NCBI RefSeq assembly: GCF_007570865.1
Contig: NZ_VLPS01000009.1
Location: 248,001-312,000, forward strand
Source: Atlantibacter subterraneus
GTDB taxonomy: Bacteria; Pseudomonadota; Gammaproteobacteria; Enterobacterales; Enterobacteriaceae
Reading direction: 5' to 3'
DNA length: 64,000 bases
Positions 28,787 through 40,716 of this stretch are shown one piece after another (within the stretch, counting starts at the first letter, position 1; each line of letters begins with the position of its first letter). The notes under the pieces were generated by a model. That model did not search any database, was not told the DNA's origin, and saw only the letters and a program-made list of their open reading frames with translations. Position numbers and translations under genes: made by a program.

Positions 28787-29029
28787 TTAAATGGCGATTT
28801 TTTGGAATTCGTTTTCTTCACAATGGTCGACATAGCGCTGCAGATCGTAAATCAGGCTTTTAGCCATAGAAGGCGTCATTGAAAAAAAAGGTGAATCAAA
28901 GGTCGTGGCATTCAGATTGTAGGATGAAGTGCAGTAGCCAATTTTAAATACCAAAACGTTTTGATCCGATTTTGGTCCTACCTGCCAACCGATGACGGGA
29001 AATACAGGAAAATCATTATCACTGTTCAT
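28787..29029 (-). CDS. BssS-like small protein, 80 aa
   Basis: The pattern FPVIGWQV near the N terminus, a central Tyr-containing strand (FKIGYCTSS) and a C-terminal helix (MAKSLIYDLQRYVDHC) line up with the layout of E. coli BssS (84 aa), a small regulator linked to biofilm formation through indole/AI-2 signalling. Identity is low, so the family call is moderate. AAGGGAATAAAA precedes the ATG at 29029. An upstream in-frame ATG at 29071 has no such site. Confidence 0.6.
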   Translation of the reverse strand: MNSDNDFPVFPVIGWQVGPKSDQNVLVFKIGYCTSSYNLNATTFDSPFFSMTPSMAKSLIYDLQRYVDHCEENEFQKIAI

Positions 29030-29372
29030 TTTTATTCCCTTATGACTTGTATGTTTATCCGAGAATAGCACTGCTTATCCGTTCCCACTAGCCAATCCTT
29101 AGTTGTATTTTTTATTAGTATTCATAATTAGGATTTACCTGAAAGGCTTTTTAAAATATTCACTTAAACGAAATTTCAATGCCCGGCAGGTGCAGAATAT
29201 ATTTCATAATTAATAATAAGTTACCAACAAAATATATTCTTATAGCGCTTTAATTACTTTTCACATAATTGCTTTAAGAAACCATAATCTTAAAACAATG
29301 AAAATATATTTTGCAGAAATGTTAACGATATAAAGAGTGCGATTTGTGGCGCAGTTTTTGCGCTCAGGCCTG

Positions 29373-29401
29373 TTGTAACCCGCAGTTTTAACGGCTAACA
29401 T
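29373..29401 (+). promoter_or_regulatory. Promoter of the dinI-like gene
   Basis: -35 TTGTAA (29373-29378), a 17-base spacer and -10 TAACAT (29396-29401), immediately followed by a LexA box. The remaining 29030-29372 is AT-rich with no supportable gene. Confidence 0.5.
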
Positions 29402-29402
29402 A

Positions 29403-29418
29403 CTGTACAAACACACAG
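29403..29418 (+). promoter_or_regulatory. LexA (SOS) box
   Basis: CTGTACAAACACACAG is a perfect CTGT-N8-ACAG LexA operator. It sits right after the -10 box and 16 bases before the dinI-like start codon, an arrangement expected to block transcription until DNA damage. Confidence 0.9.
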
Positions 29419-29434
29419 TAATACAGAGGTAGTT

Positions 29435-29674
29435 ATGTTCGTCGAACTGGTATATGACAAGCGCAACGTGGCGGGCTTACCTGGCGCGCAAGATATCATC
29501 CTCGCGGAGCTGACGCGGCGCGTGCAGAGAATTTTTCCTGATGCGGAAGTCAGAGTCAAACCCATGCAGGCGAATGGGCTTAACAGCGATGCCAGCAAAA
29601 ATGACCGTGAGAAGTTAAACCGGATGCTGGAAGAGATGTTCGACGAATCGGATATGTGGCTGGTTGCCGAGTAA
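29435..29674 (+). CDS. DinI/MsgA-family SOS-regulated protein, 79 aa
   Basis: Closest to Salmonella MsgA and related to DinI: MFVELVYDKRNV start, a central LTRRVQRIFPDAEV helix, and the acidic C-terminal helix MLEEMFDESDMWLV that in DinI binds RecA. DinI proteins modulate RecA filaments during the SOS response; Salmonella MsgA is described as a macrophage-survival protein. The perfect LexA box directly upstream supports SOS control. The E. coli chromosome lacks it at this place; relatives are common in prophages and genomic islands. Confidence 0.88.
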   Translation: MFVELVYDKRNVAGLPGAQDIILAELTRRVQRIFPDAEVRVKPMQANGLNSDASKNDREKLNRMLEEMFDESDMWLVAE

Positions 29675-29709
29675 TCGCGCCGTATAGCGGAGCTTAACCG
29701 GCCATCAGG

Positions 29710-29735
29710 CGGGAGCCTGTGGTTCCCGTTTTGTT
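29710..29735 (+). terminator. Intrinsic terminator after the dinI-like gene
   Basis: CGGGAGCC, loop TGT, GGTTCCCG (one G-T pair), then TTTTGTT; 36 bases after the stop. Confidence 0.85.
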
Positions 29736-29836
29736 ATTATCAGAAAGATCGCACCTGCTCAATCAATGGATAAAATCGAACATTATTTGGCGGGAAGCAA
29801 TCGACAGGCGCATTTATTAAATATCACTAATTTGCC

Positions 29837-30082
29837 TTATGTAAAAAATAAATAAACCAGCAGAGCAATAGCAGCAAAATATATCGGACCGGTAGCAAAC
29901 GCCCATAAATTTTTATCTTGTTCGCCACGAATGTCATGAAAACGTTTTAGCGCGGCTTGCGGCGTTGCCGCCTCCACTTCCTCAAATTCTTTTTGATACC
30001 CCTGATTAAACCAGTCCGCAGCTGCAGACTGCTCAACGGCAATGACCTTGCCCGCTTTTGAAAAGAAATAGTAAACCGCCAT
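29837..30082 (-). CDS. Hypothetical small membrane protein, 81 aa
   Basis: Not recognised. A soluble N-terminal part of about 60 residues (AVYYFFSKAGKV, then acidic EFEEVEAATP) is followed by one C-terminal membrane segment (about 62-80, PIYFAAIALLVYLFF). AAGGGGG six bases before the ATG at 30082 supports translation. It lies alone between two plus-strand genes in the accessory pocket beside icd. Confidence 0.65.
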   Translation of the reverse strand: MAVYYFFSKAGKVIAVEQSAAADWFNQGYQKEFEEVEAATPQAALKRFHDIRGEQDKNLWAFATGPIYFAAIALLVYLFFT

Positions 30083-30159
30083 CGCTAACCCCCTTATGTG
30101 GTATCTCCACTACTCTACTCCGCCGCTATGATTACGCTTAATGATAATTAGCAATAAAG

Positions 30160-30432
30160 ATGCCTGGAATGAATAACATAACGCAAGAGCGATTAACGGC
30201 CCTGGCGGCAGGAGATACGGTGCATGTGGAGGAGAGTGTCTGTATGGCGCAAGAACTGCTGCAGGCCAGACGACAGATAGCTATGCTGGCTGAGCAACTA
30301 TCGGCGCAAATCCATTTGCCCGCTTGCAGCGCCAGCCCGGTATGTGAAATCGAAGCGGGCTACGCGGCGGGCGTGAACGACTGTAAAGAGGCGATACGCC
30401 GGGCGGGTTATCCCATTGCAGGCGATGATTAA
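30160..30432 (+). CDS. Hypothetical protein, phage-like style, 90 aa
   Basis: Not recognised. It contains an amphipathic helix (ELLQARRQIAMLAEQL) and a C-terminal GYAAGVNDCKEAIRRAGYP motif reminiscent of small proteins from lambdoid prophages. The start is uncertain: ATG 30160 or 30169, both with a poor ribosome site. It ends 51 bases from the icd 3' end, a known integration site for lambdoid phages, so it may be a prophage leftover. Confidence 0.55.
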   Translation: MPGMNNITQERLTALAAGDTVHVEESVCMAQELLQARRQIAMLAEQLSAQIHLPACSASPVCEIEAGYAAGVNDCKEAIRRAGYPIAGDD

Positions 30433-30461
30433 AAAAAACGGGAGCACTCAGGCTCCCGTTT
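30431..30461. terminator. Bidirectional terminator between the hypothetical gene and icd
   Basis: ACGGGAGC / GCTCCCGT with a six-base loop. Read from icd (minus strand) the stem is followed by eight T, a strong intrinsic terminator. Confidence 0.9.
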
Positions 30462-30482
30462 ATCCGCATCAGCGTTGACTGA

Positions 30483-31733
30483 TTACATGTTCGCGATGAT
30501 CGCGTCGCCAAACTCTGAACATTTCAGCAGCTTAGCGCCTTCCATCAGGCGTTCGAAATCGTAAGTCACGGTTTTAGCGTTAATCGCGCCTTCCATGCCT
30601 TTAACGATCAGGTCTGCGGCTTCGAACCATTCCATATGACGCAGCATCATTTCAGCGGACAGGATGATAGAACCTGGGTTCACTTTATCCTGGCCTGCGT
30701 ATTTCGGTGCGGTGCCGTGGGTGGCTTCGAACAGTGCACACTCGTCGCCAATGTTCGCGCCAGGCGCGATACCGATACCGCCAACCTGCGCCGCCAGGGC
30801 GTCAGAAATGTAGTCGCCGTTCAGGTTCATACAGGCAATCACGTCGTACTCAGCCGGACGCAGCAGGATCTGCTGGAGGAACGCATCGGCAATCACGTCT
30901 TTAACGATGATTTCTTTACCGCTGTTCGGGTTCTTAATTTTCACCCACGGGCCGCCGTCGATCAGTTCGCCGCCGAACTCTTCGCGCGCCAGCTGGTAGC
31001 CCCAGTCTTTAAACGCGCCTTCGGTGAACTTCATGATGTTGCCTTTATGCACCAGAGTCACAGACTCACGGTCATTGGTGATCGCGTACTCGATAGCCGC
31101 GCGTACCAGGCGTTTGGTGCCTTCTTCAGAGCACGGCTTGATGCCGATACCGCAATGCTCAGGGAAGCGAATTTTCTTCACGCCCATCTCATCGCGCAGG
31201 AATTTGATCACTTTATCGGCTTCAGCGCTGTCGGCTTTCCACTCGATACCAGCATAGATGTCTTCAGAGTTTTCACGGAAGATCACCATGTCGGTCAGTT
31301 CCGGGTGTTTTACCGGGCTCGGGGTGCCCTGGTAGTAACGCACCGGGCGCAGGCACACGTACAGGTCCAGTTCCTGACGCAGAGCCACGTTCAGAGAACG
31401 GATGCCGCCGCCAACCGGCGTAGTCAGTGGGCCTTTAATTGCCACGCGGTAATCACGAATCAGATCGAGAGTTTCTTTCGGCAGCCACACGTCCTGACCA
31501 TAAAGCTGGGTAGATTTCTCGCCCGTGTAGATTTCCATCCAGGAAATTTTTCGCTCGCCCTTGTAGGCTTTCTCAACAGCGGCATCAACCACTTTCAGCA
31601 TCGCCGGGGTCACGTCAACACCGATACCGTCACCTTCAATGAACGGGATTACCGGATTGTTCGGCACAGTCAGTTTGCCGTTTTCTAACGTGATCTTTTT
31701 ACCTTCAGCCGGAACTACTACTTTGCTTTCCAT
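30483..31733 (-). CDS. icd: NADP-dependent isocitrate dehydrogenase, 416 aa
   Basis: A TCA-cycle enzyme converting isocitrate to 2-oxoglutarate with NADP. Length equals E. coli Icd. The regulatory serine (Ser113, in [10 protein letters not shown]), phosphorylated by AceK to divert carbon to the glyoxylate shunt, is present. The NADP-site segment [12 protein letters not shown] is intact. In several enterobacteria the 3' end of icd is the attachment site of e14-like and phage 21-like prophages; here the coding end is intact and no duplicated 3' end was seen nearby. Confidence 0.98.
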   Translation of the reverse strand: MESKVVVPAEGKKITLENGKLTVPNNPVIPFIEGDGIGVDVTPAMLKVVDAAVEKAYKGERKISWMEIYTGEKSTQLYGQDVWLPKETLDLIRDYRVAIKGPLTTPVGGGIRSLNVALRQELDLYVCLRPVRYYQGTPSPVKHPELTDMVIFRENSEDIYAGIEWKADSAEADKVIKFLRDEMGVKKIRFPEHCGIGIKPCSEEGTKRLVRAAIEYAITNDRESVTLVHKGNIMKFTEGAFKDWGYQLAREEFGGELIDGGPWVKIKNPNSGKEIIVKDVIADAFLQQILLRPAEYDVIACMNLNGDYISDALAAQVGGIGIAPGANIGDECALFEATHGTAPKYAGQDKVNPGSIILSAEMMLRHMEWFEAADLIVKGMEGAINAKTVTYDFERLMEGAKLLKCSEFGDAIIANM

Positions 31734-31773
31734 TCACCTCTCCTTCGAGCGCTCAGGGTGGATACGCATTTTT

Positions 31774-31789
31774 GTTAATGATTTGTAAT
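31774..31789. promoter_or_regulatory. Possible ArcA box upstream of icd
   Basis: GTTAATGATTTGTAAT contains two GTTAA-like repeats with the 11-base spacing used by ArcA. ArcA represses icd in E. coli when oxygen is low. The second repeat is imperfect, so support is limited. Confidence 0.35.
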
Positions 31790-31879
31790 AGGCGGGTCAA
31801 TACTACCTGAATGTTTTGTCCCATGCTATGCCCTTATGATTACGTTATAATGCGTGAATCTGTCTCGTCTGAAAACACT

Positions 31880-32503
31880 ATGCCAAAAACTTCTTTTAGA
31901 AATCACCAGCTTGAGCGATTCAGCCCGCGCAAGGCTCCACGCAAACCTAAATTCGCCGGGCCGAAGCAATTGATCCTGTTTAACAAACCTTACGATGTGC
32001 TGCCGCAGTTTACGGATGAAGCCGGTCGCAGCACGCTGAAGGACTATATTCCGGTGCAGGGCGTCTATGCCGCAGGCCGTCTTGACCGCGACAGCGAAGG
32101 CTTGCTGGTGCTGACCAACGATGGCGCGCTACAGGCGCAACTCACCCAGCCCGGTAAACGCACCGGGAAAATCTACTATGTGCAGGTGGAGGGTGAACCG
32201 GATGCCGCCGCGATTGACGCGCTGCGTCATGGCGTCACGCTAAACGACGGGCCGACGCTGCCCGCTGGCGTAGAGCGGGTCGATGAACCCGGCTGGCTGT
32301 GGCCGCGTAACCCACCCATCCGCGAGCGTAAATCGATCCCCACCTGCTGGTTAAAAATCACCCTTTATGAAGGCCGCAATCGCCAGGTGCGGCGCATGAC
32401 CGCGCACGTCGGTCACCCTACTCTGCGCCTGATTCGCTATGCTATGGGCGAGTACACGCTTGAGAATCTTGCCAACGGCGAATGGCGCGCCGTTCCGCTT
32501 TAA
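31880..32503 (+). CDS. rluE: 23S rRNA pseudouridine(2457) synthase RluE, 207 aa
   Basis: RsuA-family pseudouridine synthase that modifies U2457 of 23S rRNA in E. coli. The catalytic Asp is in [13 protein letters not shown]; the C-terminal [10 protein letters not shown] motif is present. It starts at ATG 31880 ([10 protein letters not shown]); the frame stays open upstream, and the E. coli annotation is about ten residues longer. It is divergent from icd and the first of a run with nudJ, mnmA, hflD and purB. Confidence 0.94.
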   Translation: MPKTSFRNHQLERFSPRKAPRKPKFAGPKQLILFNKPYDVLPQFTDEAGRSTLKDYIPVQGVYAAGRLDRDSEGLLVLTNDGALQAQLTQPGKRTGKIYYVQVEGEPDAAAIDALRHGVTLNDGPTLPAGVERVDEPGWLWPRNPPIRERKSIPTCWLKITLYEGRNRQVRRMTAHVGHPTLRLIRYAMGEYTLENLANGEWRAVPL

Positions 32504-32512
32504 GGAGTCAGA

Positions 32513-32971
32513 ATGTTTAAACCGCATGTTACGGTCGCCTGTGTGGTACAGGCGCAGGGGAAGTTTTTGGTGGTTGAGGAAACGGTTCACGGCAAGGTGA
32601 CGTGGAACCAGCCCGCCGGGCACCTGGAAGCGGATGAAACCCTGGTAGAAGCCGCCGCGCGCGAGCTGTGGGAAGAGACCGGCATCAGTGCGCAGCCGCA
32701 GACGTTTGTGCGTATGCATCAGTGGATTGCCCCGGATAAGACGCCGTTCCTGCGTTTCCTGTTCGCCATCGATCTGGATGAGCCACTGCCCACTGCCCCC
32801 CATGACAGCGATATTGAACGCTGTGTCTGGGTCACCGCTGAGGAAATCCTCAACGCCGCGCATTTGCGCTCGCCGCTGGTGGCGGAGAGCATTCGCAGCT
32901 ACCAGACCGGGGTGCGCTACCCGCTTGAGGTGGTCGGCGAGTTTAACTGGCCGTTTACAAGGGATGCCTAA
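32513..32971 (+). CDS. nudJ: Phosphatase NudJ (Nudix hydrolase), 152 aa
   Basis: The complete Nudix box GX5EX7REUXEEXGU is visible, starting GHLEADE and ending RELWEETGI around residues 38-60. E. coli NudJ (YmfB) hydrolyses nucleoside di- and triphosphates and hydroxymethylpyrimidine pyrophosphate. Length is one less than E. coli. It starts nine bases after rluE, so the genes are probably cotranscribed. Confidence 0.94.
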   Translation: MFKPHVTVACVVQAQGKFLVVEETVHGKVTWNQPAGHLEADETLVEAAARELWEETGISAQPQTFVRMHQWIAPDKTPFLRFLFAIDLDEPLPTAPHDSDIERCVWVTAEEILNAAHLRSPLVAESIRSYQTGVRYPLEVVGEFNWPFTRDA

Positions 32972-33004
32972 GCCGTAACTGCGTGCTAGAATACGCCGCC
33001 TTAG

Positions 33005-34132
<1,128 letters not shown>

Positions 34133-34193
34133 TCGGATGCAGCCGATAACGCTGCCAAATTGAAGACACAGGGTATACAAGGAGTGGTTTAAC

Positions 34194-36211
<2,018 letters not shown>

Positions 36212-36235
36212 GGCTTGTCAAAAAATCTGCGAGTT

Positions 36236-36262
36236 ACGCCGCCTTCGGGCGGCGTTTTTTTT
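36236..36262 (+). terminator. Intrinsic terminator after purB
   Basis: ACGCCGCC, loop TTCG, GGCGGCGT, then eight T. Confidence 0.94.
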
Positions 36263-36313
36263 GCCTGCCATTCGCTGCTGGGGTAGCGTAAAGAAAACCA
36301 CAGGAGAATAAAG

Positions 36314-37237
36314 ATGAAACGTTATCTTGATTGCAGCGCCTCGGATCTGGCGAACATTGAAAAAGACGATCTGATTTACGCCATTCGCGCCAGTGAAGGC
36401 CGTATCCTGGTCAGCGAGTGTATCGGCGCGATCCCCCCGCTGTTGAACAACATCACCAATGCCGAACTCGCCGCCAGCCAGGGGGCGGATATCCTGCTGC
36501 TCAACCTGTTCGACGTCTCTGCGCCGGTGATTAACGGCCTGCCCGCCGGGATTGACCCGCAGGAGACATTGCGCGAGCTACAGCGCCTGACCGGGCGGGT
36601 CATTGGCGTGAACCTGGAGGCAGTGGATCCGGCCCATGCCAGCCAGCACGATGAATTCTGGCAGATGACGCCAGGCCGCGCGGCGACCGCCGATAACGCC
36701 CGCAAGCTGTATGAGATGGGCGCGCGGATCGTGGTGCTGACCGGCAACCCCAATAACGGCGTCAGCAATCAGGCGATTGCCGAATCACTGAATCTGATCC
36801 GTGCGCAAGTCGGCGATAAGCTGGTGCTGATCACCGGCAAAATGCACGGCGCGGGCATTGTGCGGGAAAGCGGCAGCGCCCTGCTGACCGAACAGGATAT
36901 CGCGCTGTTTATCGATAACGGCGCGGACGTGGTGCTGGTCCCGGCCCCCGGCACCATTCCGGGCATGACCGTGGAGCGCGTTGCCGCGCTGATCGACTTC
37001 ACCCACCAGCGCGGTGCGCTGGCGATGACCGCTATCGGCACCTCTCAGGAAGGCGCTGACCGCGAAACGATTCGCCAAATGGCGCTAATGAGTAAGATGG
37101 CCGGAGCCGATATTCATCATATTGGCGATACCGGCTATGCCGGGCTGGCGCTGCCGGAGAATATTTTCACCTACAGCGTCGCCATTCGCGGCGTTCGCCA
37201 CACCTACAGCCGCATGGCACGCTCAATTAACCGTTAG
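36314..37237 (+). CDS. Conserved TIM-barrel-like protein of unknown function (DUF7916-type), 307 aa
   Basis: Not a gene E. coli K-12 has at this position (purB and phoP are adjacent there). The sequence alternates hydrophobic strands and helices in TIM-barrel style (ADILLLNLF, RVIGVNLEAV, IVVLTGNP, KLVLITGKMHGAG, ADVVLVPAPGTIPG, LAMTAIGTSQEGA, GADIHHIGDTGYAG). Invariant-looking His, Asp and Gly residues in the loops suggest an active site; I recall the family only as an uncharacterised one, sometimes labelled phosphonomutase-like. AGGAG precedes the ATG. It has no obvious terminator, so transcripts may run into phoP. Confidence 0.75.
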   Translation: MKRYLDCSASDLANIEKDDLIYAIRASEGRILVSECIGAIPPLLNNITNAELAASQGADILLLNLFDVSAPVINGLPAGIDPQETLRELQRLTGRVIGVNLEAVDPAHASQHDEFWQMTPGRAATADNARKLYEMGARIVVLTGNPNNGVSNQAIAESLNLIRAQVGDKLVLITGKMHGAGIVRESGSALLTEQDIALFIDNGADVVLVPAPGTIPGMTVERVAALIDFTHQRGALAMTAIGTSQEGADRETIRQMALMSKMAGADIHHIGDTGYAGLALPENIFTYSVAIRGVRHTYSRMARSINR

Positions 37238-37246
37238 CAATCAGGG

Positions 37247-37281
37247 TGTTTAAACCTGGTTTAACACCCGCTGCCGATAAT
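37247..37281 (+). promoter_or_regulatory. PhoP box and -10 element of the phoPQ promoter
   Basis: TGTTTA (37247-37252), a five-base spacer and GGTTTA (37258-37263) form the direct-repeat PhoP box; GATAAT at 37276-37281 is a well-placed -10, twelve bases on. This matches the autoregulated phoPQ promoter of E. coli and Salmonella. The box is also embedded in a near-perfect palindrome (GGGTGTTTAAAC / GTTTAACACCC). Confidence 0.85.
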
Positions 37282-37322
37282 TGGCGTTACACTATGAAAC
37301 AGATTCCTGATGAGGGTTAAAC

Positions 37323-37997
37323 ATGCGCGTACTGGTTGTCGAAGATAATGCCCTGCTGCGTCACCATCTCAAGGTGCAGTTAACGGAACTGGGGCATCAG
37401 GTCGATGCCGCCGAGGATGCCAAAGAAGCGGACTATTTTCTTAATGAGCATGTGCCGGACATTGCCATTGTCGATCTCGGCCTGCCTGACGAAGATGGTT
37501 TATCGCTGATCCGTCGCTGGCGCGGCCATGACGTGACCATCCCGGTGCTGGTGCTGACGGCGCGCGAAGGCTGGCAGGACAAAGTCGAAGTGCTGGGCGC
37601 GGGTGCGGATGACTACGTCACCAAGCCCTTTCATATTGAAGAAGTGGTGGCGCGGATTCAGGTACTTCTCCGGCGCAACAGCGGCCTGGCCTCGCAGGTG
37701 ATCACGATGCCGCCGTTTCAGCTCGACCTGTCGCGCCGGGAGTTTTCCATCAATGACACCCCGGTGAAGCTCACCGCATTTGAATACACCATCATGGAAA
37801 CGCTTATCCGCAATAACGGCAAAGTGGTGAGCAAGGATTCGCTGATGCTGCAACTTTACCCCGACGCGGAGCTGCGCGAGAGCCACACGATTGATGTGCT
37901 GATGGGCCGTCTGCGCAAAAAAATCCTCGCCGAACATCCGGTTGATGTGATTACCACCGTGCGCGGCCAGGGTTACCGCTTCGATCTGCGTCCATGA
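37323..37997 (+). CDS. phoP: Response regulator PhoP, 224 aa
   Basis: An OmpR/PhoB-type regulator: receiver domain with phospho-acceptor Asp51 (IAIVDLGLP) and a C-terminal winged helix (about 125-222, ending [12 protein letters not shown]). It controls Mg2+, antimicrobial-peptide and acid responses. Its stop overlaps phoQ by four bases. A PhoP box lies upstream, indicating positive autoregulation. Confidence 0.98.
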   Translation: MRVLVVEDNALLRHHLKVQLTELGHQVDAAEDAKEADYFLNEHVPDIAIVDLGLPDEDGLSLIRRWRGHDVTIPVLVLTAREGWQDKVEVLGAGADDYVTKPFHIEEVVARIQVLLRRNSGLASQVITMPPFQLDLSRREFSINDTPVKLTAFEYTIMETLIRNNGKVVSKDSLMLQLYPDAELRESHTIDVLMGRLRKKILAEHPVDVITTVRGQGYRFDLRP

Positions 37998-39481
37998 AAA
38001 AACTCCTGAGGCACCTTTTCCCTCTCTCGCTGCGGGTGCGCTTCCTGCTGGCGACCGCCGCCGTGGTGCTGGTGCTGTCGCTGGCTTACGGCATGGTGGC
38101 GCTGGTGGGCTACAGCGTCAGTTTTGATAAGACCACCTTCCGGCTGCTGCGCGGCGAGAGCAATCTGTTCTACACCCTGGCAAAGTGGCAAAACGGCAAA
38201 ATCAGCGTTGAGATCCCGGAAAACCTCAACCTGCAAAGCCCAACCATGGCGATGATTTATGACGAGCGCGGGCACCTGCTGTGGGTGCAGCGTGACGTGC
38301 CGCTGTTAGTCAAAGCGATCCGCCCGGAATGGCTGACGGCTAACGGCTTTCATGAGCTGGAAACCGATTTTTCCGCCAGTAGCGCGCTGCTGGGCACCGA
38401 TTTAACCCTGCAAAAACAGCTGCGTGAATTTCGCGACGACGATGATAACTATGAGATGACCCATTCGGTGGCGGTGAATCAGTACCCGGCTACCGAACTG
38501 ATGCCCGCGCTGACCATTGTGGTGGTGGATACCATTCCCATCGAACTCAAGCGTTCGTATATGGTGTGGAGCTGGTTTGTCTATGTACTGATCGCCAACC
38601 TGCTGCTGGTGATCCCGCTGCTGTGGCTGGCGGCGTGGTGGAGCCTGCGGCCTATTCAGTCGCTGGCCCGCGAGGTGCGCGAGCTGGAAGAACATCACCG
38701 TGAACATCTCAACCCTGAAACCACCCGCGAACTCACCAGCCTGGTAACCAACCTTAACCGCCTGTTAACCAGCGAGCGCGAGCGCTATGACAAATACCGC
38801 ACCACGCTGACCGATCTCACCCACAGCCTGAAAACGCCGCTGGCGGTGCTGCAAAGCACCCTGCGATCGCTGCGTACCGATAAGATGACCGTCAGCCAGG
38901 CTGAGCCGGTAATGCTGGAGCAAATCAGCCGCATTTCCCAGCAGATCGGCTATTACCTGCACCGTGCCAGCATGCGCGGCGGCAACGTGCTGATGAGCCG
39001 CGAACTGCACTCCGTGGCCCCGCTGCTGGATAACCTGACATCGGCGTTGAATAAGGTTTATCAGCGCAAGGGGGTCACCATCACGCTGGATATCTCCCCG
39101 GAAACCATGTTTATGGGCGAGCAGAATGACTTTATGGAAGTCATGGGCAACGTGCTGGATAACGCCTGCAAATATTGCCTGGAGTTTGTCGAGATCACCA
39201 CCCGGCAAACCGATGACGCGCTGCACCTGTTCGTCGACGACGACGGTCCCGGCATCCCGCTCAGCAAGCGCTCGCTGATCTTCGATCGCGGCCAGCGGGT
39301 AGACACGTTGCGTCCCGGTCAGGGAGTGGGGTTGTCGGTAGCGCGGGAGATCGTTGAGCAGTATGGCGGCCAGATTATTCCCGGCGAAAGCCTGCTCGGC
39401 GGCGCGCGCATGGAAGTGATTTTTGCCCGGCAGGACATAAATAGCGCAGAGAGCGGCGGTAACGCGCAAAAAACGTCATAA
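37994..39481 (+). CDS. phoQ: Sensor histidine kinase PhoQ, 495 aa
   Basis: Inner-membrane sensor of low Mg2+, acid and cationic peptides; phosphorylates PhoP. Two membrane segments (about 17-38 and 194-215) flank the periplasmic PAS-like domain with its acidic [10 protein letters not shown] patch. HAMP follows, then the phospho-acceptor His277 in LTHSLKTPL and the ATP-binding N, G1 and G2 boxes ([24 protein letters not shown]). The C terminus is about nine residues longer than in E. coli. Confidence 0.97.
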   Translation: MKKLLRHLFPLSLRVRFLLATAAVVLVLSLAYGMVALVGYSVSFDKTTFRLLRGESNLFYTLAKWQNGKISVEIPENLNLQSPTMAMIYDERGHLLWVQRDVPLLVKAIRPEWLTANGFHELETDFSASSALLGTDLTLQKQLREFRDDDDNYEMTHSVAVNQYPATELMPALTIVVVDTIPIELKRSYMVWSWFVYVLIANLLLVIPLLWLAAWWSLRPIQSLAREVRELEEHHREHLNPETTRELTSLVTNLNRLLTSERERYDKYRTTLTDLTHSLKTPLAVLQSTLRSLRTDKMTVSQAEPVMLEQISRISQQIGYYLHRASMRGGNVLMSRELHSVAPLLDNLTSALNKVYQRKGVTITLDISPETMFMGEQNDFMEVMGNVLDNACKYCLEFVEITTRQTDDALHLFVDDDGPGIPLSKRSLIFDRGQRVDTLRPGQGVGLSVAREIVEQYGGQIIPGESLLGGARMEVIFARQDINSAESGGNAQKTS

Positions 39482-39545
39482 AGGTCATGCAGAGGGGATG
39501 CCCCGCGTTATACTCCGCTAAGGTTCTATGCCGACGGAAAATAAT

Positions 39546-40667
39546 ATGGACTATCAACTTGATTTAAACTGGCCCGATTTTATTCAGCACCACTGGCAGA
39601 AGCGCCCGGTGGTGTTAAAACGCGGCTTTAAAAACTTTATCGACCCCCTCTCCCCGGACGAACTGGCGGGTCTGGCCATGGAAAACGAAGTGGATAGCCG
39701 GCTGGTCAGCCATCTTGACGGCAAATGGCAGGTTAGCCACGGCCCATTTGAAAGCTACGATCACCTCGGTGAAAGTAACTGGTCGCTGCTGGTGCAGGCC
39801 GTCAACCACTGGCATGAACCCACCGCGGCGCTGATGCGCCCGTTCCGCGCCCTGCCCGACTGGCGCACCGACGATTTGATGATTTCTTTCTCAGTACCGG
39901 GCGGCGGCGTTGGCCCACACCTTGACCAGTACGATGTGTTTATTATCCAGGGTGTGGGCCGCCGCCGCTGGCGCGTGGGTGAAAAAACGCCGCTCAAGCA
40001 GCACTGCCCGCATCCGGATTTGCTGCAGGTCGATCCGTTCGAGGCGATCATTGATGAAGAGCTGGAGCCAGGCGACATTCTGTATATCCCGCCGGGATTC
40101 CCGCACGAAGGCTATTCGCTGGAAAACTCAATGAATTATTCGGTGGGGTTCCGCGCGCCGAGTGGCCGTGAATTGATCAGCGGTTTCGCTGATTACGTGC
40201 TGCAACGCGAACTGGGCAGCCAGCGCTATACCGATCCAGACGTACCGACGCGCCAGTACCCGGCGGATATTCAGCCGCAGGAGCTGGATAAACTGCGCGG
40301 TATGATGCTCGATCTGATCAACCAACCTGAGCACTTTAACCAGTGGTTTGGCGAGTTTATTACCCAGTCGCGCCACGAGCTGGACGTGGCCCCGGCGGAG
40401 CCGCCATACCAGCCGGACGAAGTATACGACGCGCTGAAACAGGGCGATTCGCTGGTGCGCCTCGGCGGCCTGCGGGTGCTGCGCATCGGCGAAGAGGTGT
40501 TCGTCAACGGTGAGAGGATCAACAGCCCTCACCGCCCGGCCCTGAACGCGCTGGCGAATAATATCGTGGTCAATGCCGACAAACTGGGCGACGCGCTGGA
40601 AGATCCGTCATTCCTGGCGATGCTGGCGGCGCTGGTCAACAGCGGCTATTGGTATTTTTCTGACTAA
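39546..40667 (+). CDS. roxA: 50S ribosomal protein L16 arginine 3-hydroxylase RoxA (YcfD), 373 aa
   Basis: A JmjC-type 2-oxoglutarate/Fe(II) oxygenase that hydroxylates Arg81 of ribosomal protein L16. The iron-binding HxD is in GPHLDQYDVF and the distal His in GFPHEGYS. Length equals E. coli YcfD if started at ATG 39546 (MDYQLDLNW). It follows phoQ by 64 bases and converges with pepT. Confidence 0.96.
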   Translation: MDYQLDLNWPDFIQHHWQKRPVVLKRGFKNFIDPLSPDELAGLAMENEVDSRLVSHLDGKWQVSHGPFESYDHLGESNWSLLVQAVNHWHEPTAALMRPFRALPDWRTDDLMISFSVPGGGVGPHLDQYDVFIIQGVGRRRWRVGEKTPLKQHCPHPDLLQVDPFEAIIDEELEPGDILYIPPGFPHEGYSLENSMNYSVGFRAPSGRELISGFADYVLQRELGSQRYTDPDVPTRQYPADIQPQELDKLRGMMLDLINQPEHFNQWFGEFITQSRHELDVAPAEPPYQPDEVYDALKQGDSLVRLGGLRVLRIGEEVFVNGERINSPHRPALNALANNIVVNADKLGDALEDPSFLAMLAALVNSGYWYFSD

Positions 40668-40673
40668 ATTAAA

Positions 40674-40698
40674 AAGGCAGGTGATCGCCACCTGCCTT
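40674..40698. terminator. Bidirectional terminator between roxA and pepT
   Basis: The perfect ten-base stem AAGGCAGGTG / CACCTGCCTT with loop ATCGC, preceded by an A run that becomes T for pepT on the minus strand. Confidence 0.88.
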
Positions 40699-40716
40699 GC
40701 TATTTACCTGTCGTAA

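Noticed and set aside
30483-30540. Prophage attachment site at the icd 3' end
   Set aside because: The coding end is intact and I found no second copy of the icd 3' sequence, integrase or other phage structural gene in the window. Only the general location is suggestive.
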